Part shown: positions 21,204-31,530 of the stretch, one piece after another | How the letters are laid out: each line of letters opens with the position of its first letter | Position numbering within the stretch: the stretch's first letter is position 1 | Source of the DNA: Saccharomycodes ludwigii | Taxonomy: Eukaryota > Ascomycota > Saccharomycetes > Saccharomycodales > Saccharomycodaceae | Assembly (NCBI RefSeq): GCF_020623625.1 | Contig: NC_060202.1 | Location: 1,134,501-1,198,500 of the forward strand | Reading direction: 5' to 3' | Length of the DNA stretch: 64,000 bases | Position numbers and translations under genes: made by a program | Notes under the pieces: model-generated | What the model was told of the DNA's origin: nothing | The model's database searches: none | What the model saw: the letters and a program-made list of their open reading frames with translations, nothing else

Positions 21204-23246
21204 TTATTTATTTCCTATGCCTGAATCTTGTTTCACCAAAGTTGCACAAATGGGATGATAAGTGTATTCATATTTTTTAAACGTTTCTAAAGCCAAAGAA
21301 CGATCGACCATATTTAACAGTCTGTATCCTGGACGAACAAATTTCATTCTACCAACAGTACCCAACCAGTCGCTTAATTTCAAGTAGCTTTCTTTATTGT
21401 GCGAATAAACTTGGAATCTAAAGAATCTAAAAATAACTTCTGCATTGCGAGACCCCCCAATTAGCTTTCCGTAAACGGATAAAAATTTTTCAACAACTTC
21501 TGAATATTCGTACCAATTATGCAACCCACCCTCTTTAGGATTGCATAGAGTGTCTAGAAATAAAACCAATTGGTTAGAATTAAAATTCTTGATATCTCCA
21601 GGAGAGGGTGTGAAAGAATTTGTATTGTCGGTTTTAGAAACCAAGCTTTTCCATTTATGTACCAAATCATACACAGAATCAGCTAGTTCTGTATTAAATA
21701 TGGGTTTTGGTGGCATACCAGCTTTAAACAACCAAGTTTCCCAGTCCACCTCATTTCTTAAAATCTCATATTTGGTATAATCCCTTTCTTTGCTATTTTT
21801 ATAATAATAATTGGAGTGATAAAAGTCAAATAAACAGTCCAAAAACTGCCAAGTATCCAAGCTTTTTTTGGAAAACGTAGAAAAATAATGTTTGATAAAT
21901 GGATCAAAAACTTCAGTTCCACCTAACTTGGTTTCTAAATGGAACAACAAGTTAAATCCTTTTTCATATGGGACACTACTGAATGCTTCATCTGGATCGC
22001 AGCCATCGCTCAAATCCTGTACTAACTTACTAAACCGTTCAGGATTGGACATTGCATTAATGGAATTTTCCAAATCGTTCCAGCCAATTAAAGCACTAAA
22101 ATGCCTGGCAGGGTCACCATGAATGGCACCTAAAATTCTCCTTTCCAAATAAACAGTCCAGCCCTCATTTAAAAAAAAATGGTCCCATGAACAATTGGTA
22201 ACCAAATTGCCAGCCCACGAATGAGCCAACTCATGGGCAATAACGTCTACATTCGATTTGTCGTAGGCAATTAACGTTGGTGTAGCAAATGTCATGTTTG
22301 GGGATTCCATCCCACCATATGGATAAGATTGTGGGTTAATCAACACATTATAGGACCCCCACTCATACTTAAAAATCAATTGTTCCGCCGTTTCGATAAA
22401 TCTCTCCACATCTCCGTCAAATTCCCATTGAGCATCCTTTAATCTAAAGGGTTCGGTATAGACTTTAGAACGTGGACCAATGTCAGCAGAAACCAAATTG
22501 CCACTAGCAATACCGATTAGATAAGATGGAATGGGAACGGTCTGTTCAAAGGCATAAACATCTTTTTCGTGTGATTCCTTTTCAATACCACTGAATACCA
22601 CAGGCAATGGAGACTTAATGGTGCATGTATATTTAGACTTGACAGAAGGAGTGTCAAAGCACGGGAATAGAGATCTAGCGTGAATAGCTTCTAATTGGGA
22701 AAAAACGTATGGCTTACCACTAGTTTGATTACTATCTAACCATTGCAACGCAGTGCATTTGTCAGTAGTTGAGAAATCAATGGATAACTTATTGCTATTA
22801 GCGGAATTACCTTCAGGTATATCTTTAATGACTAACCTAGAGCCTAATGCACCAACTCTATCCAAAATGGACCAATTGTTGATTTGTTGATTATTATATT
22901 TGATGGAATGAATATCTAAATAGGAAGTATCTAGATGATATACATTTGTATTAGTACTTTTCAATTCGAATGTAACAGTACCGTCAATTTGTTTTTTATC
23001 AAAATTGATGGACAATTGTAAATCTGTGTTAAATAAATTACCTAGTACAGATTTGTAGTTAGATAGGGTAGAATGGTCATAAGTAGGAGAAGATTCTTTG
23101 GGTCTTTTATTTTCTAAGGATGGTGGTAATAATGAAGTTGATTTGGCGGTAATTAATGTTGACATATTAAGATAGTTATTAATAGTTGTTGCTCTATGGA
23201 GTAGCAAATTGAACGATTTAATACTTTTATTTAAGCTGAACAACAT
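21204..23246 (-). CDS. LAP2: Leukotriene A4 hydrolase-type aminopeptidase (M1 family)
   Basis: Bifunctional zinc aminopeptidase/epoxide hydrolase family (S. cerevisiae Lap2, YNL045W). The zinc site is intact: His338, Glu339 and His342 in HELAHSW and Glu361 in LNEGW. The substrate-recognising PYGGMESPNMTFA segment precedes it, and FPCFDTPSVKS, VPIPSYLIGIASG, YEKGFNLLFHLE and GMPPKP follow family order. The C-terminal helical domain ends with GTVGRMKFVRPGYRLLN and TYHPICATLVKQD. The length is 680, close to 671 in S. cerevisiae. The first 27 residues lack acids and are rich in Lys, Arg, Ser and Asn, and a second Met stands at residue 28 (23165). The long form could therefore be mitochondrial and the short one cytosolic; this is inference. 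Confidence 0.96.
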   Translation of the reverse strand: MLFSLNKSIKSFNLLLHRATTINNYLNMSTLITAKSTSLLPPSLENKRPKESSPTYDHSTLSNYKSVLGNLFNTDLQLSINFDKKQIDGTVTFELKSTNTNVYHLDTSYLDIHSIKYNNQQINNWSILDRVGALGSRLVIKDIPEGNSANSNKLSIDFSTTDKCTALQWLDSNQTSGKPYVFSQLEAIHARSLFPCFDTPSVKSKYTCTIKSPLPVVFSGIEKESHEKDVYAFEQTVPIPSYLIGIASGNLVSADIGPRSKVYTEPFRLKDAQWEFDGDVERFIETAEQLIFKYEWGSYNVLINPQSYPYGGMESPNMTFATPTLIAYDKSNVDVIAHELAHSWAGNLVTNCSWDHFFLNEGWTVYLERRILGAIHGDPARHFSALIGWNDLENSINAMSNPERFSKLVQDLSDGCDPDEAFSSVPYEKGFNLLFHLETKLGGTEVFDPFIKHYFSTFSKKSLDTWQFLDCLFDFYHSNYYYKNSKERDYTKYEILRNEVDWETWLFKAGMPPKPIFNTELADSVYDLVHKWKSLVSKTDNTNSFTPSPGDIKNFNSNQLVLFLDTLCNPKEGGLHNWYEYSEVVEKFLSVYGKLIGGSRNAEVIFRFFRFQVYSHNKESYLKLSDWLGTVGRMKFVRPGYRLLNMVDRSLALETFKKYEYTYHPICATLVKQDSGIGNK

Positions 23247-23876
23247 TAAAAGAAGGCATTTATTTGTATAGGTAGTTTATGTAGTATGAGTTAGTAATAA
23301 CTAACAGAAAGAAAGAAAAAAAACAACTTGAGAAATAGAACATAATTTAAATTATAAGAAAAGGGAAAAGGAATAAGTTATTAGAGCTTATAGTCCGAAA
23401 TTGCATTGTTCGGATATGAATGAATCAAGCAGGATATTTAAATGAGAGTTTGTTATACTTTTCAACCTCCTTTTTATAGGTGAGTTACTTATATATTGTA
23501 ATCTTGTGCGTAGTTATTTCAACTAATTTATTATTTATTTATTTTCTTCTCTTGATGCCATGCACCTTTTCTTATTTTGGCTCATTTTTTTTTTTTCCCT
23601 TTTCAATTGTGCATTATTTTAAATAAACTTGCACTTTTTTTTCATTGGTTTTGGTTTTTCTGTTCTTTCTTTAAATAAATAATATCAATATCAATAACAA
23701 CTACAACTACAACAACGACAACAACAAAAACAACGACAACAACAACAACAACAAAAACAACAACAACGCAAGGAAGTGGAGAAAGTATAAAAGTTAAAAG
23801 TGAAAAAAAATAAAAACAAAAAAAAAAACAAAAAAAAAAACATATATATATATCACATCCTTATTTATAGAATACT
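23247..23876. promoter_or_regulatory. divergent promoter region of LAP2 and SLM1
   Basis: Shared upstream DNA of two divergent genes. On the SLM1 side it carries a CAA-rich tract followed by A-rich DNA and a short TA run just before the ATG. S. cerevisiae has an additional small gene (YNL046W) at the corresponding position; no reading frame for it is visible here. Confidence 0.6.
23695..23768 (+). repeat. CAA/CAACGA-rich leader tract of SLM1
   Basis: About 74 bp composed of ACA/CAA triplets with a few CGA interruptions, about 110 bp before the SLM1 start. Such CA-rich tracts often lie in unstructured yeast 5' leaders. Confidence 0.75.
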
Positions 23877-25562
23877 ATGTCCATTCAACAGCAACAAAAA
23901 AGTATCAATTATCAACAGAATAACAAGATAGATTCAACTCAACAAGTGGATTCCCAAAACAATAGCAATGCCAACACTCCTCTGGTTTTAGATCCTCTAT
24001 TATCAAACAACTCCACTGTTTCTACTCAGAAAAACAAAAGAAACAGTCATGTAGATCCAAATATTTATAATAATAAAGATCTACGTTCCCCATTAGTAAT
24101 TACAGTACCAACTAATTCACATCCAACAGAAATACTATCCAGAAGATTTGCCATGTGGAGAAATATAATCAAATCTTTACTGATATATTTAAATGAAACC
24201 TGTTCTATTCAAGATGAAATCGTTAGACAACAAATGAGATTATCACATGCCATTAATTTCCCCTTCAATAACAATATTAGCACCATAAATGGTGGAAATA
24301 ATACCAATAGCGATAATATAAGTATCAATAACAATGCTACTAATAACATTAGTACTAGCAACATCAATAGTTCCACTGGTAACACCGTCACCACGGCTAG
24401 TAATAACGTCAATCGTAGAAGTTTTCAAAGTCTTAACACAACAAACGTGGATGATTCTGGGAATTTACAACCTCCAGATGACAATAATTTATTTGCTCCG
24501 GTTGGAAGTGGTTCCATCCAAGATTTACCATTCATTCTATCGCAATACCATAATTCCATGGTTCATTCTGCATCTTTTGCTTCTAAAGAACTAAATAGCG
24601 TTATAATTCCAAGATTAGAAGATTTGAGAAGAGATTTGCTAATTAAAATTAAAGAAATTAAAGGACTTGAATCCGATTTCAAAAATACATGTATGAAAGA
24701 ACTACAACAAACGAAAGCCGAGTTGAGCAATTTTGAATCATCTTTAGAACAAATTAGGTATAGTGGTGTAACTCCTAGTAAAGATCCATATTTATGTAAG
24801 ATAATACTGGATAGACAAATTAAAAAGCAGTTACACGAGGAAAATTTCTTGCATGAAGCATTTATTAACTTGCAAACTAGTGGGAAAGAGTTAGAACGTG
24901 TTGTTATTCTAGAAATTCAAAGCGCTTTAACTCAATATGCCAAACTAATGAACCAGGAAGCACAGTTGACTTTTGACTTATTAATATCTAAATTTAATAC
25001 GGGATTTGTCAACAAAAGTCCCTCGTTTGAATGGGATTACTACATGGATAATATTAATAACAGTAATGGGACTAATGTCACATTTATTCCGTTAGATTTA
25101 CCGATGAGACATTTTAGTAAAATTATATATAAGCATCAATATGATCCATTAACCTACGAAATTCAATCAGGCGTTCTAGAACGAAGATCCAAATTCCTAA
25201 AATCGTATTCCAAAGGGTTTTATGTGCTAACCCCGAGTTTTTTGCATGAATTCAAGACTGCTGATCGTAGAAGAGATTTAGTGCCTGTAATGTCGCTATC
25301 TTTGAATGAATGTACAATTGCTGAACATTCTAAACGGGGTTCCAATGATTTTAAGTTTGTTTTACATGCAAAACAAAATGGTATTATACATCGAGGCCAT
25401 AATTGGGTTTTTAGAGCTGATAGTTATGATTCAATGTTTGAATGGTTCGAAAACTTGAAAAATTTGACTAGTTCAAGCGATCCTAAGGTTAGAAGTAACT
25501 TTGTGATTGCAAAATTAAATTTAGATCCAGTAACTGGCAGACCATTGCTTGGATCTTTAAAC

Positions 25563-25596
<34 letters not shown>

Positions 25597-26171
25597 GTAG
25601 TAATGCTGCCAGATTTTCATTAACGTCTTCCTCTCCTAGATCATCGACATCCATTATTAATAGAGGGATTCATAACCCGCACGCAATCATATCGCCTCGG
25701 CAAAGTACAGAATCCAAACATTCTGTACATTCTAACCCATCAACTTTGAATTCTAAAGTTACAAACGGTAATTCCGCTGTTAATGCCAATATTAATAGGC
25801 ACTTAAGTAATGGATATCAGCATAGGAACGTTTCCCCTGTAATACCAAATTCAAGAGTTTTTAGTACAGGCACTACAAATATTCCTGTTAATAATAAGTC
25901 CATTGATGGTAATACCATTAATGATAACAACACTAGTAGTCTAAATCAAAAACAGCAATATTATTCGCCAAGTTTAGATCAATACTCCAATACCAATACT
26001 GATACTGATACTCTTCCAGAAACATTTCAAGATGAGGTAAATATCAATAACGCTAATAATAATAGTAATACTAATAATACTAATAATCAGCATCATCATC
26101 ATCCCTATGCCAACAATAGTGCTATTGATAAGAGTGTTATTTATAATAATGACCCTAACGATAAAATATAA
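23877..26171 (+). CDS. SLM1: Slm1/Slm2-type F-BAR and PH domain protein
   Basis: Binds phosphatidylinositol-4,5-bisphosphate at the plasma membrane and is a target of TORC2 and calcineurin; linked to eisosomes and actin. After an Asn/Gln-rich N-terminus the F-BAR-like region runs from about residue 85 (EILSRRFAMWRNIIKSLL) to about 400. It is interrupted by an Asn/Ser/Thr-rich insert near 125-200 and includes IIPRLEDLRRDLLIKIKEIKGLESDF. The PH domain is at about 425-535, from IQSGVLERRSKFLKSYSKGFYVLT to SMFEWFENLKNL. The C-terminal 200 residues are Asn/Ser-rich with a poly-Asn run encoded by AAT. S. cerevisiae has two copies, SLM1 and SLM2; only one is here, between LAP2 and ALG11, as expected for a non-duplicated genome. 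The protein is somewhat longer (764) than either. Confidence 0.95.
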
Positions 26172-26211
26172 ATTATTGTTTACGCTACTACTGTGTATAC
26201 TGAAATATATA

Positions 26212-26269
<58 letters not shown>

Positions 26270-26508
26270 GTCACTATATATGTAGAAAGGCTAATCTACA
26301 TTAATTTTATTTGTTATCTTGATTCAATTCCTTTATTTATCTTTACGTTTTCCTAAATTTTAATCGATGCTGGTTATATTATAAATGAGATGACCTAAAT
26401 ATACACGAAAACTAACTACTAGGTGTAGACAAAAAGTGAAAATGATCATCGGTTATATGTATATATATTTGCAAAGATAAGAAAAACGTACATATGATAC
26501 ATAAAAGA

Positions 26509-26543
<35 letters not shown>

Positions 26544-26576
26544 TCAAAAAGAAAAAGAAAAACAATAACTCACCTG
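26172..26576. other. spacer between the convergent SLM1 and ALG11
   Basis: Only 3' ends should lie here. It has a 46-base poly(A) run (26220-26265), a TA run just before it, and another (TA)n block near 26513-26545 close to the ALG11 stop. TATATA-type words are known yeast 3'-end efficiency elements. Confidence 0.65.
26220..26265. repeat. 46-base poly(A) homopolymer
   Basis: Uninterrupted run of A, the longest homopolymer I noted in the window, in the 3' spacer of SLM1/ALG11. Its exact length is likely to be uncertain by sequencing and variable in the population. Confidence 0.85.
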
Positions 26577-28415
26577 CTATATCGTTTTTAATTCAGGATT
26601 TTCCTTCAATTTATTCATTCTGTACTTGTTTTCCAATTCAGTTACTAAAGGTTCCATTACATTTTTATCCCAATCTGAATCAAACTTTTCATCACCAAAC
26701 TTTTTTAGGACGCGTTCATACCCCTTATTACTAATTGTCCATAACTCTTCGATTGTAGCAGAATTGGTATTAAATTTTTCTTGAATATATTGAAAAGCCT
26801 CAGCAAGTTTTTTGTAATTTTGAACATCTTTTCTCAAATTATAATCTGGATCGCTTGGGTCAATAAAAAATATTCCATTTTTATAATTGTCAATAACAAT
26901 ATCGAGCAACGGACCTGCAGAAGCATGAACTATGGGTATACACCCATTAGCTACATACTCAACAATAGCAATACCGAAATGCTCATTCCACATGGCATTC
27001 AACCCGAACATGCTTTCTTGTAATTCTTTCTGCAATAGTGGATATGACAAATTACATTTAAACTCAATTAAATTGGATGGAATACGTAGATTGTTTATTT
27101 TGTCACGTAAATATTTGACATAGGCTTCATCTCTTTTATCTCTTGTACTTCCAGCAAACAATAACCTCAAAGGTTCTGATGTCTTGATACCAGTAAGAGT
27201 GTTGGTTTTAGTGTCCATAAGATCATGATAATATTCGGCATATTGTTCAATTATTAACTCGTGTCTTTTCTCTGGACGAAATTGAGCAACGACTACGGCC
27301 TGAAATTTTCTTTGTTTCTTCCAAGATTTGAGGTCAGGTGGAAATTTCATTTTTTTTTGCAAATTTTCAACTAAAAGCTCAGTAGAACATGGTGGGTATA
27401 TTATATGGTTTTTTTCGGAATTGGTGCTGCACCAGATTTTATTCATATGGTTATTGGTCCAGCTACTATTAGTTATTGAGATATCAACATAGTTACCAAC
27501 GTTTTTATATAAGCCCATCAATATTTTCCAATAAAATTTTTTGATCAGCCCAGTAGTGTTAGCTTCCAACATGTCATCTGAAATTATTGGATAGTGAGTA
27601 TAGCTAACTACTGGAACATTAGCGAATAATCTAACTATGTAATAGGTGAAAGGATAACCCATTGTATCAATGAATATATCTGGTGGCAATTTATATAAAC
27701 TCTCAATGCACAAATATAAGCTGGATAAGGCTTGGCCTAGCAGTGTGAAATGTTTCCAATAGGACCCATCGACATATTTTCTTGAAGTTAGATAAATAAA
27801 CGTTAAAGTTTTAGGATTTAATTTGTAGCCAAATTTAACGTAAACTTTTTCAATAATTTCTGTTGGCTTAACATCCAAATCACCAGTATATACAGCAATA
27901 ATATATTGAGGATATTTTGTTTGGATGTGCTCTATAATTTTCCATAAAACTTTCTCACCGCCACCGCCTGCGTTGCAGTAAGGGTGAAAAATACCAATAA
28001 TTCTCTTTTGAGACTCGTGGAGACCAGCATTAGTTAACAAATTTGTTCTTAATTTTGAATATTTTTCTCTATCAATCAAATTCAAGCCAATTAAACAATT
28101 TTTAGTTTTAGCATCAGGGTAATAGTTTGAATAGGCTAAACAATCTGTAAATGTATTTAATAGCAATAGTCTTCTAATTATACCAGCTTTCCATCCAAAG
28201 TTAATAGCGAGGGATTTGCCAAGCAAAGATTCATCACCATCACAGTCTTTTTTCTTTTGAAATTCAACATATTTTTGATGGATACGATCCAACTTTGTTA
28301 TGTATCCCTTTGGTAATGAATATAATCCAAATCTGAAAATTTTGGCTGATTCTCTGGTTAAAAATACAATAATGAAGAATATGGTCACAATTGTTTTCCA
28401 AGGAACACCTGTCAT
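26577..28415 (-). CDS. ALG11: GDP-mannose:dolichol-oligosaccharide alpha-1,2-mannosyltransferase
   Basis: GT4-family ER enzyme that adds the fourth and fifth mannoses to the dolichol-linked oligosaccharide on the cytosolic face, for N-glycosylation. An N-terminal membrane anchor lies at about residues 8-30. The catalytic body starts with FHPYCNAGGGGEKVLW, followed by PDIFIDTMGYPFTY, VVSYTHYPIIS, a VVAQFRPEKRHELII donor-domain segment, and FGLNAMWNEHFGIAIVEYVANGCIPIVHASAGPLLDIV. The latter carries the E-x7-E motif of retaining glycosyltransferases (in EHFGIAIVE). The length of 612 is near the S. cerevisiae protein (548), with slight loop expansion. It converges with SLM1 and lies in tandem with MOB1, as in the ancestral order (YNL048W followed by YIL106W). 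Confidence 0.97.
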   Translation of the reverse strand: MTGVPWKTIVTIFFIIVFLTRESAKIFRFGLYSLPKGYITKLDRIHQKYVEFQKKKDCDGDESLLGKSLAINFGWKAGIIRRLLLLNTFTDCLAYSNYYPDAKTKNCLIGLNLIDREKYSKLRTNLLTNAGLHESQKRIIGIFHPYCNAGGGGEKVLWKIIEHIQTKYPQYIIAVYTGDLDVKPTEIIEKVYVKFGYKLNPKTLTFIYLTSRKYVDGSYWKHFTLLGQALSSLYLCIESLYKLPPDIFIDTMGYPFTYYIVRLFANVPVVSYTHYPIISDDMLEANTTGLIKKFYWKILMGLYKNVGNYVDISITNSSWTNNHMNKIWCSTNSEKNHIIYPPCSTELLVENLQKKMKFPPDLKSWKKQRKFQAVVVAQFRPEKRHELIIEQYAEYYHDLMDTKTNTLTGIKTSEPLRLLFAGSTRDKRDEAYVKYLRDKINNLRIPSNLIEFKCNLSYPLLQKELQESMFGLNAMWNEHFGIAIVEYVANGCIPIVHASAGPLLDIVIDNYKNGIFFIDPSDPDYNLRKDVQNYKKLAEAFQYIQEKFNTNSATIEELWTISNKGYERVLKKFGDEKFDSDWDKNVMEPLVTELENKYRMNKLKENPELKTI

Positions 28416-28775
28416 TTTATTGGTTTTTGAATACTATATGTTATTTTGCTTATATTTATTTATTTATTTATTTATTTATTGACTGATGCGAGTGATTAAA
28501 TCTTTGAAAAGATGGGTAAGATTGAAGTATGTTTTTTTTTTTATTTTTTTTTATTTATAATTATTTCTAATCTTTGAATTTTTCGGATTAGGCCAAATAC
28601 ACGTGATTAAGAAAAGATGGTAAAAGATAAAAAGCGGTCGTACAAAATGAAGACGGCGTTCACCGAATTTTTTTTCTTTTTCTCTCAACTTTAAAAATAA
28701 GTTTCAAATGTTCAAAAAAAAAAATAATAAGTATCCATCCTAGAAATATTAACATAAAAAAAAAATGTGTTCTTT
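28416..28775. promoter_or_regulatory. ALG11 promoter and MOB1 3' spacer
   Basis: Holds a TTTA tandem run just upstream of ALG11 (about 28452-28480), T-rich tracts, and CACGTGAT near 28600-28607. The latter, read on the minus strand as ATCACGTG, is an E-box of the kind bound by Cbf1 or Pho4. No gene. Confidence 0.5.
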
Positions 28776-29723
28776 TCATTTTGAAGTTAAATCATTAACC
28801 AATTCTAATAATGGACCATAGTCTTCATCCGTTAATAACCCGAAATTCCTAGTGAATAAACAAAAATGTCTAAAGCTTGTATTTAATAAAATTTGTAAAT
28901 TCATTTCAAAAATTTCGTTAAAATGATGACAATATATGTGAGCATAAACTCTAAATAATCTTTTCAATATCTGTCTACAATACCTACCCACAAACTGCGG
29001 AGGAAATGGAACATTTTCCTTGACGGGAAAAATATTTTCATCATCAAAAAAATTTTGGCACCATTGCATTAAACATTCGACATATTTAGGGGCAGAAACT
29101 GAAACTGGTGGTTTCCCCGGATACAAATTCCACAAATATTCGTACTCATTAGTAGCTATCATTTTGGGACAACTCGTGGGAGAGCAAAATTCGGTTATAG
29201 TACCGTACAACATATTGACATGGTTGTAAAAATCGACGCAGTGGACAGCAATCCATTCATTTAAGTCTTCGCCTTTGGGCAATTTAACAGCTTGTTCTAA
29301 TACACTTTCTGAGTTTAAAGTGGTTTCCACAATTTTCTTCAAATCTCTATGCGAAGTAACTTGCGTGCTAGCTGCTGGCTTAATGAATGGTAATTGATGC
29401 GTTGGTGTATAATTAAAATCCGTAACAACGTTGTTGCTGTTGTTGTTGTTGTTATTGCTATTACTATTACTTCCATTAGTGAAAAGCAATTTATTAGTGT
29501 TATTATTAGCTGGTGTGTTTGGAGGGTATTGTAAATTGCTATTGTTGTTGTTTTTTGTAGGTGTTGAAAATGTTGGTACATTTACTTCATTAATATTACT
29601 GTTATTATTATTGTTGTTTTCCAAATCAAATTCTTGTTGTTGTTTATTATTCCATTTAAATCCTCTGGATGGGCGAATAGTCTGGCCTGGAGACAAATGA
29701 AAGTTTTGTAGAAAAGCCGACAT
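28776..29723 (-). CDS. MOB1: Mob1, activator subunit of NDR/LATS kinase Dbf2
   Basis: Mitotic exit network protein that binds and activates the Dbf2/Dbf20 kinase at spindle poles and the bud neck. The N-terminus MSAFLQNFHLSPGQTIRPSRGFKW matches yeast Mob1. An Asn-rich insert of about 70 residues follows, then FNYTPTHQLPFI. The globular domain contains ITEFCSPTSCPKM (two zinc-ligand Cys), EYEYLW, PPVSVSAPKYVECLMQWCQ, and VYAHIYCHHFNEI with the two zinc-ligand His. The end LNTSFRHFCLFTRNFGLL is also typical. The reading frame is continuous from the first Met, whereas S. cerevisiae MOB1 carries an intron near its start. The length of 315 agrees with 314 in S. cerevisiae. Position corresponds to YIL106W. 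Confidence 0.97.
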   Translation of the reverse strand: MSAFLQNFHLSPGQTIRPSRGFKWNNKQQQEFDLENNNNNNSNINEVNVPTFSTPTKNNNNSNLQYPPNTPANNNTNKLLFTNGSNSNSNNNNNNSNNVVTDFNYTPTHQLPFIKPAASTQVTSHRDLKKIVETTLNSESVLEQAVKLPKGEDLNEWIAVHCVDFYNHVNMLYGTITEFCSPTSCPKMIATNEYEYLWNLYPGKPPVSVSAPKYVECLMQWCQNFFDDENIFPVKENVPFPPQFVGRYCRQILKRLFRVYAHIYCHHFNEIFEMNLQILLNTSFRHFCLFTRNFGLLTDEDYGPLLELVNDLTSK

Positions 29724-29910
29724 TGGTATTATTAATATTGTTAGTTACTGCAAATGTTCTTATTTATCGAACAGTATATCGTAGTTATTTGATATTCTTT
29801 CAAGTATAATAAAAATGAAGGAACAGGTAAGCTGGGAAAGCACGCTCTACAAGATAGCAATGAAGTGAAATCAAATAGCGCAAGCCTCATGAAATTATAA
29901 AAATTGGCAT

Positions 29911-29951
<41 letters not shown>

Positions 29952-30052
29952 AGCATAGAATATTTTACTAATAAACTTTTTTTTTTTGTTTGTTTACAAA
30001 ATTTCCTATTTAAGGAAATATCATTTGTTTGCATTCGAGTCCGAAACTTTTA

Positions 30053-30084
<32 letters not shown>

Positions 30085-30439
30085 TACACATAGAAAAACA
30101 ACACTGTTTCAAAATTTTGATACATTTGTAAACAGTAAACCCTAAATAATTCATATGCATTGTAGTTAAAATAAAGAATATTTATAAAACTTCAAGCCAA
30201 TTTACTATTAATAATATATTGAACTCATTACAAGAAGCTGTTATTAATAAAAACTAATGAAGGAGGGAAGGTGGGGGAAGGACATTTCTTAAAATTCATT
30301 CACCTCTCCATGTAATTATTAATTATATTGGTTATAAATAGATAAATTTAAAGTTAATTTTTTAAAAAAAATTATACATACAACATTTACTTACCCTTTA
30401 ATGCATGAAATAAATCACAACATAAGTCATAAAATAAGT

Positions 30440-30485
<46 letters not shown>

Positions 30486-30633
30486 GGGATATAATACTAA
30501 TAGAAAAAAAAGGAGGAGAAAAAAAAAAACAAATTATAATCCTTGAAAACCTTATTATTCTCTGGTAAAAAAAATAAAATAAAATGTACCTTGATAATTA
30601 TAAATAGTAATAGTAGAATCGAAACAAATATTA
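29724..30633. other. gene-free stretch upstream of MOB1
   Basis: About 900 bp with MOB1's promoter (minus strand) and the 3' end of the next gene. It contains poly(A) runs near 29910-29949 and 30055-30083, and a (TA)n run near 30454-30480. Lysine- and phenylalanine-rich frames here are artefacts of these runs. Confidence 0.55.
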
Positions 30634-31530
30634 TTAAAAGATAGTATTTCTAGCACATTCACAAGCCTCTTTACAATATCCCACGAAATGTTCCAAGATT
30701 TTAAACCAATAAAAACGGATGAATTCAAATGATTGAGGATGGTACTGAACCCACCATGTGTACAAAACTACAATGACTCTTTCGTTAAAGTTAGCATATG
30801 CACAAAGTAGTAAATGGTAACCATATTGAATAAAGGCAAGCATAAATGAAGGAATAATTGGAGTGATTTTTAATTGAATTAACTTGCCCACTAACTCGAC
30901 ACTTTCCAAAGTGCAAGGATCTAATTTAATCGCATTGACAATAACTTTGGCTTCAAAATTTTGCACGCCTGGGCGATTTGTGGAGCCATCGTATCCATTA
31001 ATTGTAGACAAAAGATTATTACTCCACTCAGATGGCAATACTTTAGAAATTATTGTAGCTAATATGGTGATAAAAAATTTTTTCAAAACATGAAATGGAT
31101 AGGTGAAAGGTGGTAGCAAATAGTAAAGCGAATAAAATTTGACTTGATACAAAATATACAACTTGATTCCATACAAAAATAACAGAAGCATAGAAGTTTT
31201 AAAAATCCATCTAAAAATTATTTGCGTAAGGGATAGCTGGTGAACAATCTCTTGGTCTTCAATAGTGGTGGTAGTTTTCGTAGCTCTGATAATGATTTCT
31301 TCATCATCAGCATTAGTGTCATTATTGGGATTGTTCTTAGCATTTATATATTGGTTTAATGCAACCTGGTAAAATTTCTCAAAATCCTCGAGTTCGGGGT
31401 TGGTTAGCGTATTTTCCATAGTAGTATTTTTACCTTTATTGCTATTGTTATTGTTATTGTTATTTTTTTTTCCAGTAGTTTGTGGTTTCATTTTATTAGA
31501 GTTTGAATTTGACGTTGTTCTCTTAGCCAT
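30634..31530 (-). CDS. predicted membrane protein, function unknown
   Basis: I do not recognise this protein with confidence. From the Met at 31530 it is 298 residues. It has a basic Asn-rich start to about 40, a short acidic-amphipathic helix LEDFEKFYQVALNQYINAK at 47-65, then a hydrophobic segment at about 101-129. A second aromatic-rich stretch is near 133-165, and a C-terminal part (about 193-298) is full of aromatic residues with one more hydrophobic region near 224-262. Four Cys lie in the last 15 residues or so. A longer frame upstream to 31698 exists, but its first 56 residues come from a T-rich/A-rich leader, so the inner Met is preferred. In S. cerevisiae no gene separates MOB1 and PFK26. 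YNL046W, a small ER-associated membrane protein missing from its expected place beside LAP2, is one possible relative. This is inference. Confidence 0.72.
   Translation of the reverse strand: MAKRTTSNSNSNKMKPQTTGKKNNNNNNNSNKGKNTTMENTLTNPELEDFEKFYQVALNQYINAKNNPNNDTNADDEEIIIRATKTTTTIEDQEIVHQLSLTQIIFRWIFKTSMLLLFLYGIKLYILYQVKFYSLYYLLPPFTYPFHVLKKFFITILATIISKVLPSEWSNNLLSTINGYDGSTNRPGVQNFEAKVIVNAIKLDPCTLESVELVGKLIQLKITPIIPSFMLAFIQYGYHLLLCAYANFNERVIVVLYTWWVQYHPQSFEFIRFYWFKILEHFVGYCKEACECARNTIF

Noticed and set aside
28600-28607. ATCACGTG considered as centromere element I
   Set aside because: No element III at the right distance; more simply an E-box in the ALG11 promoter region.
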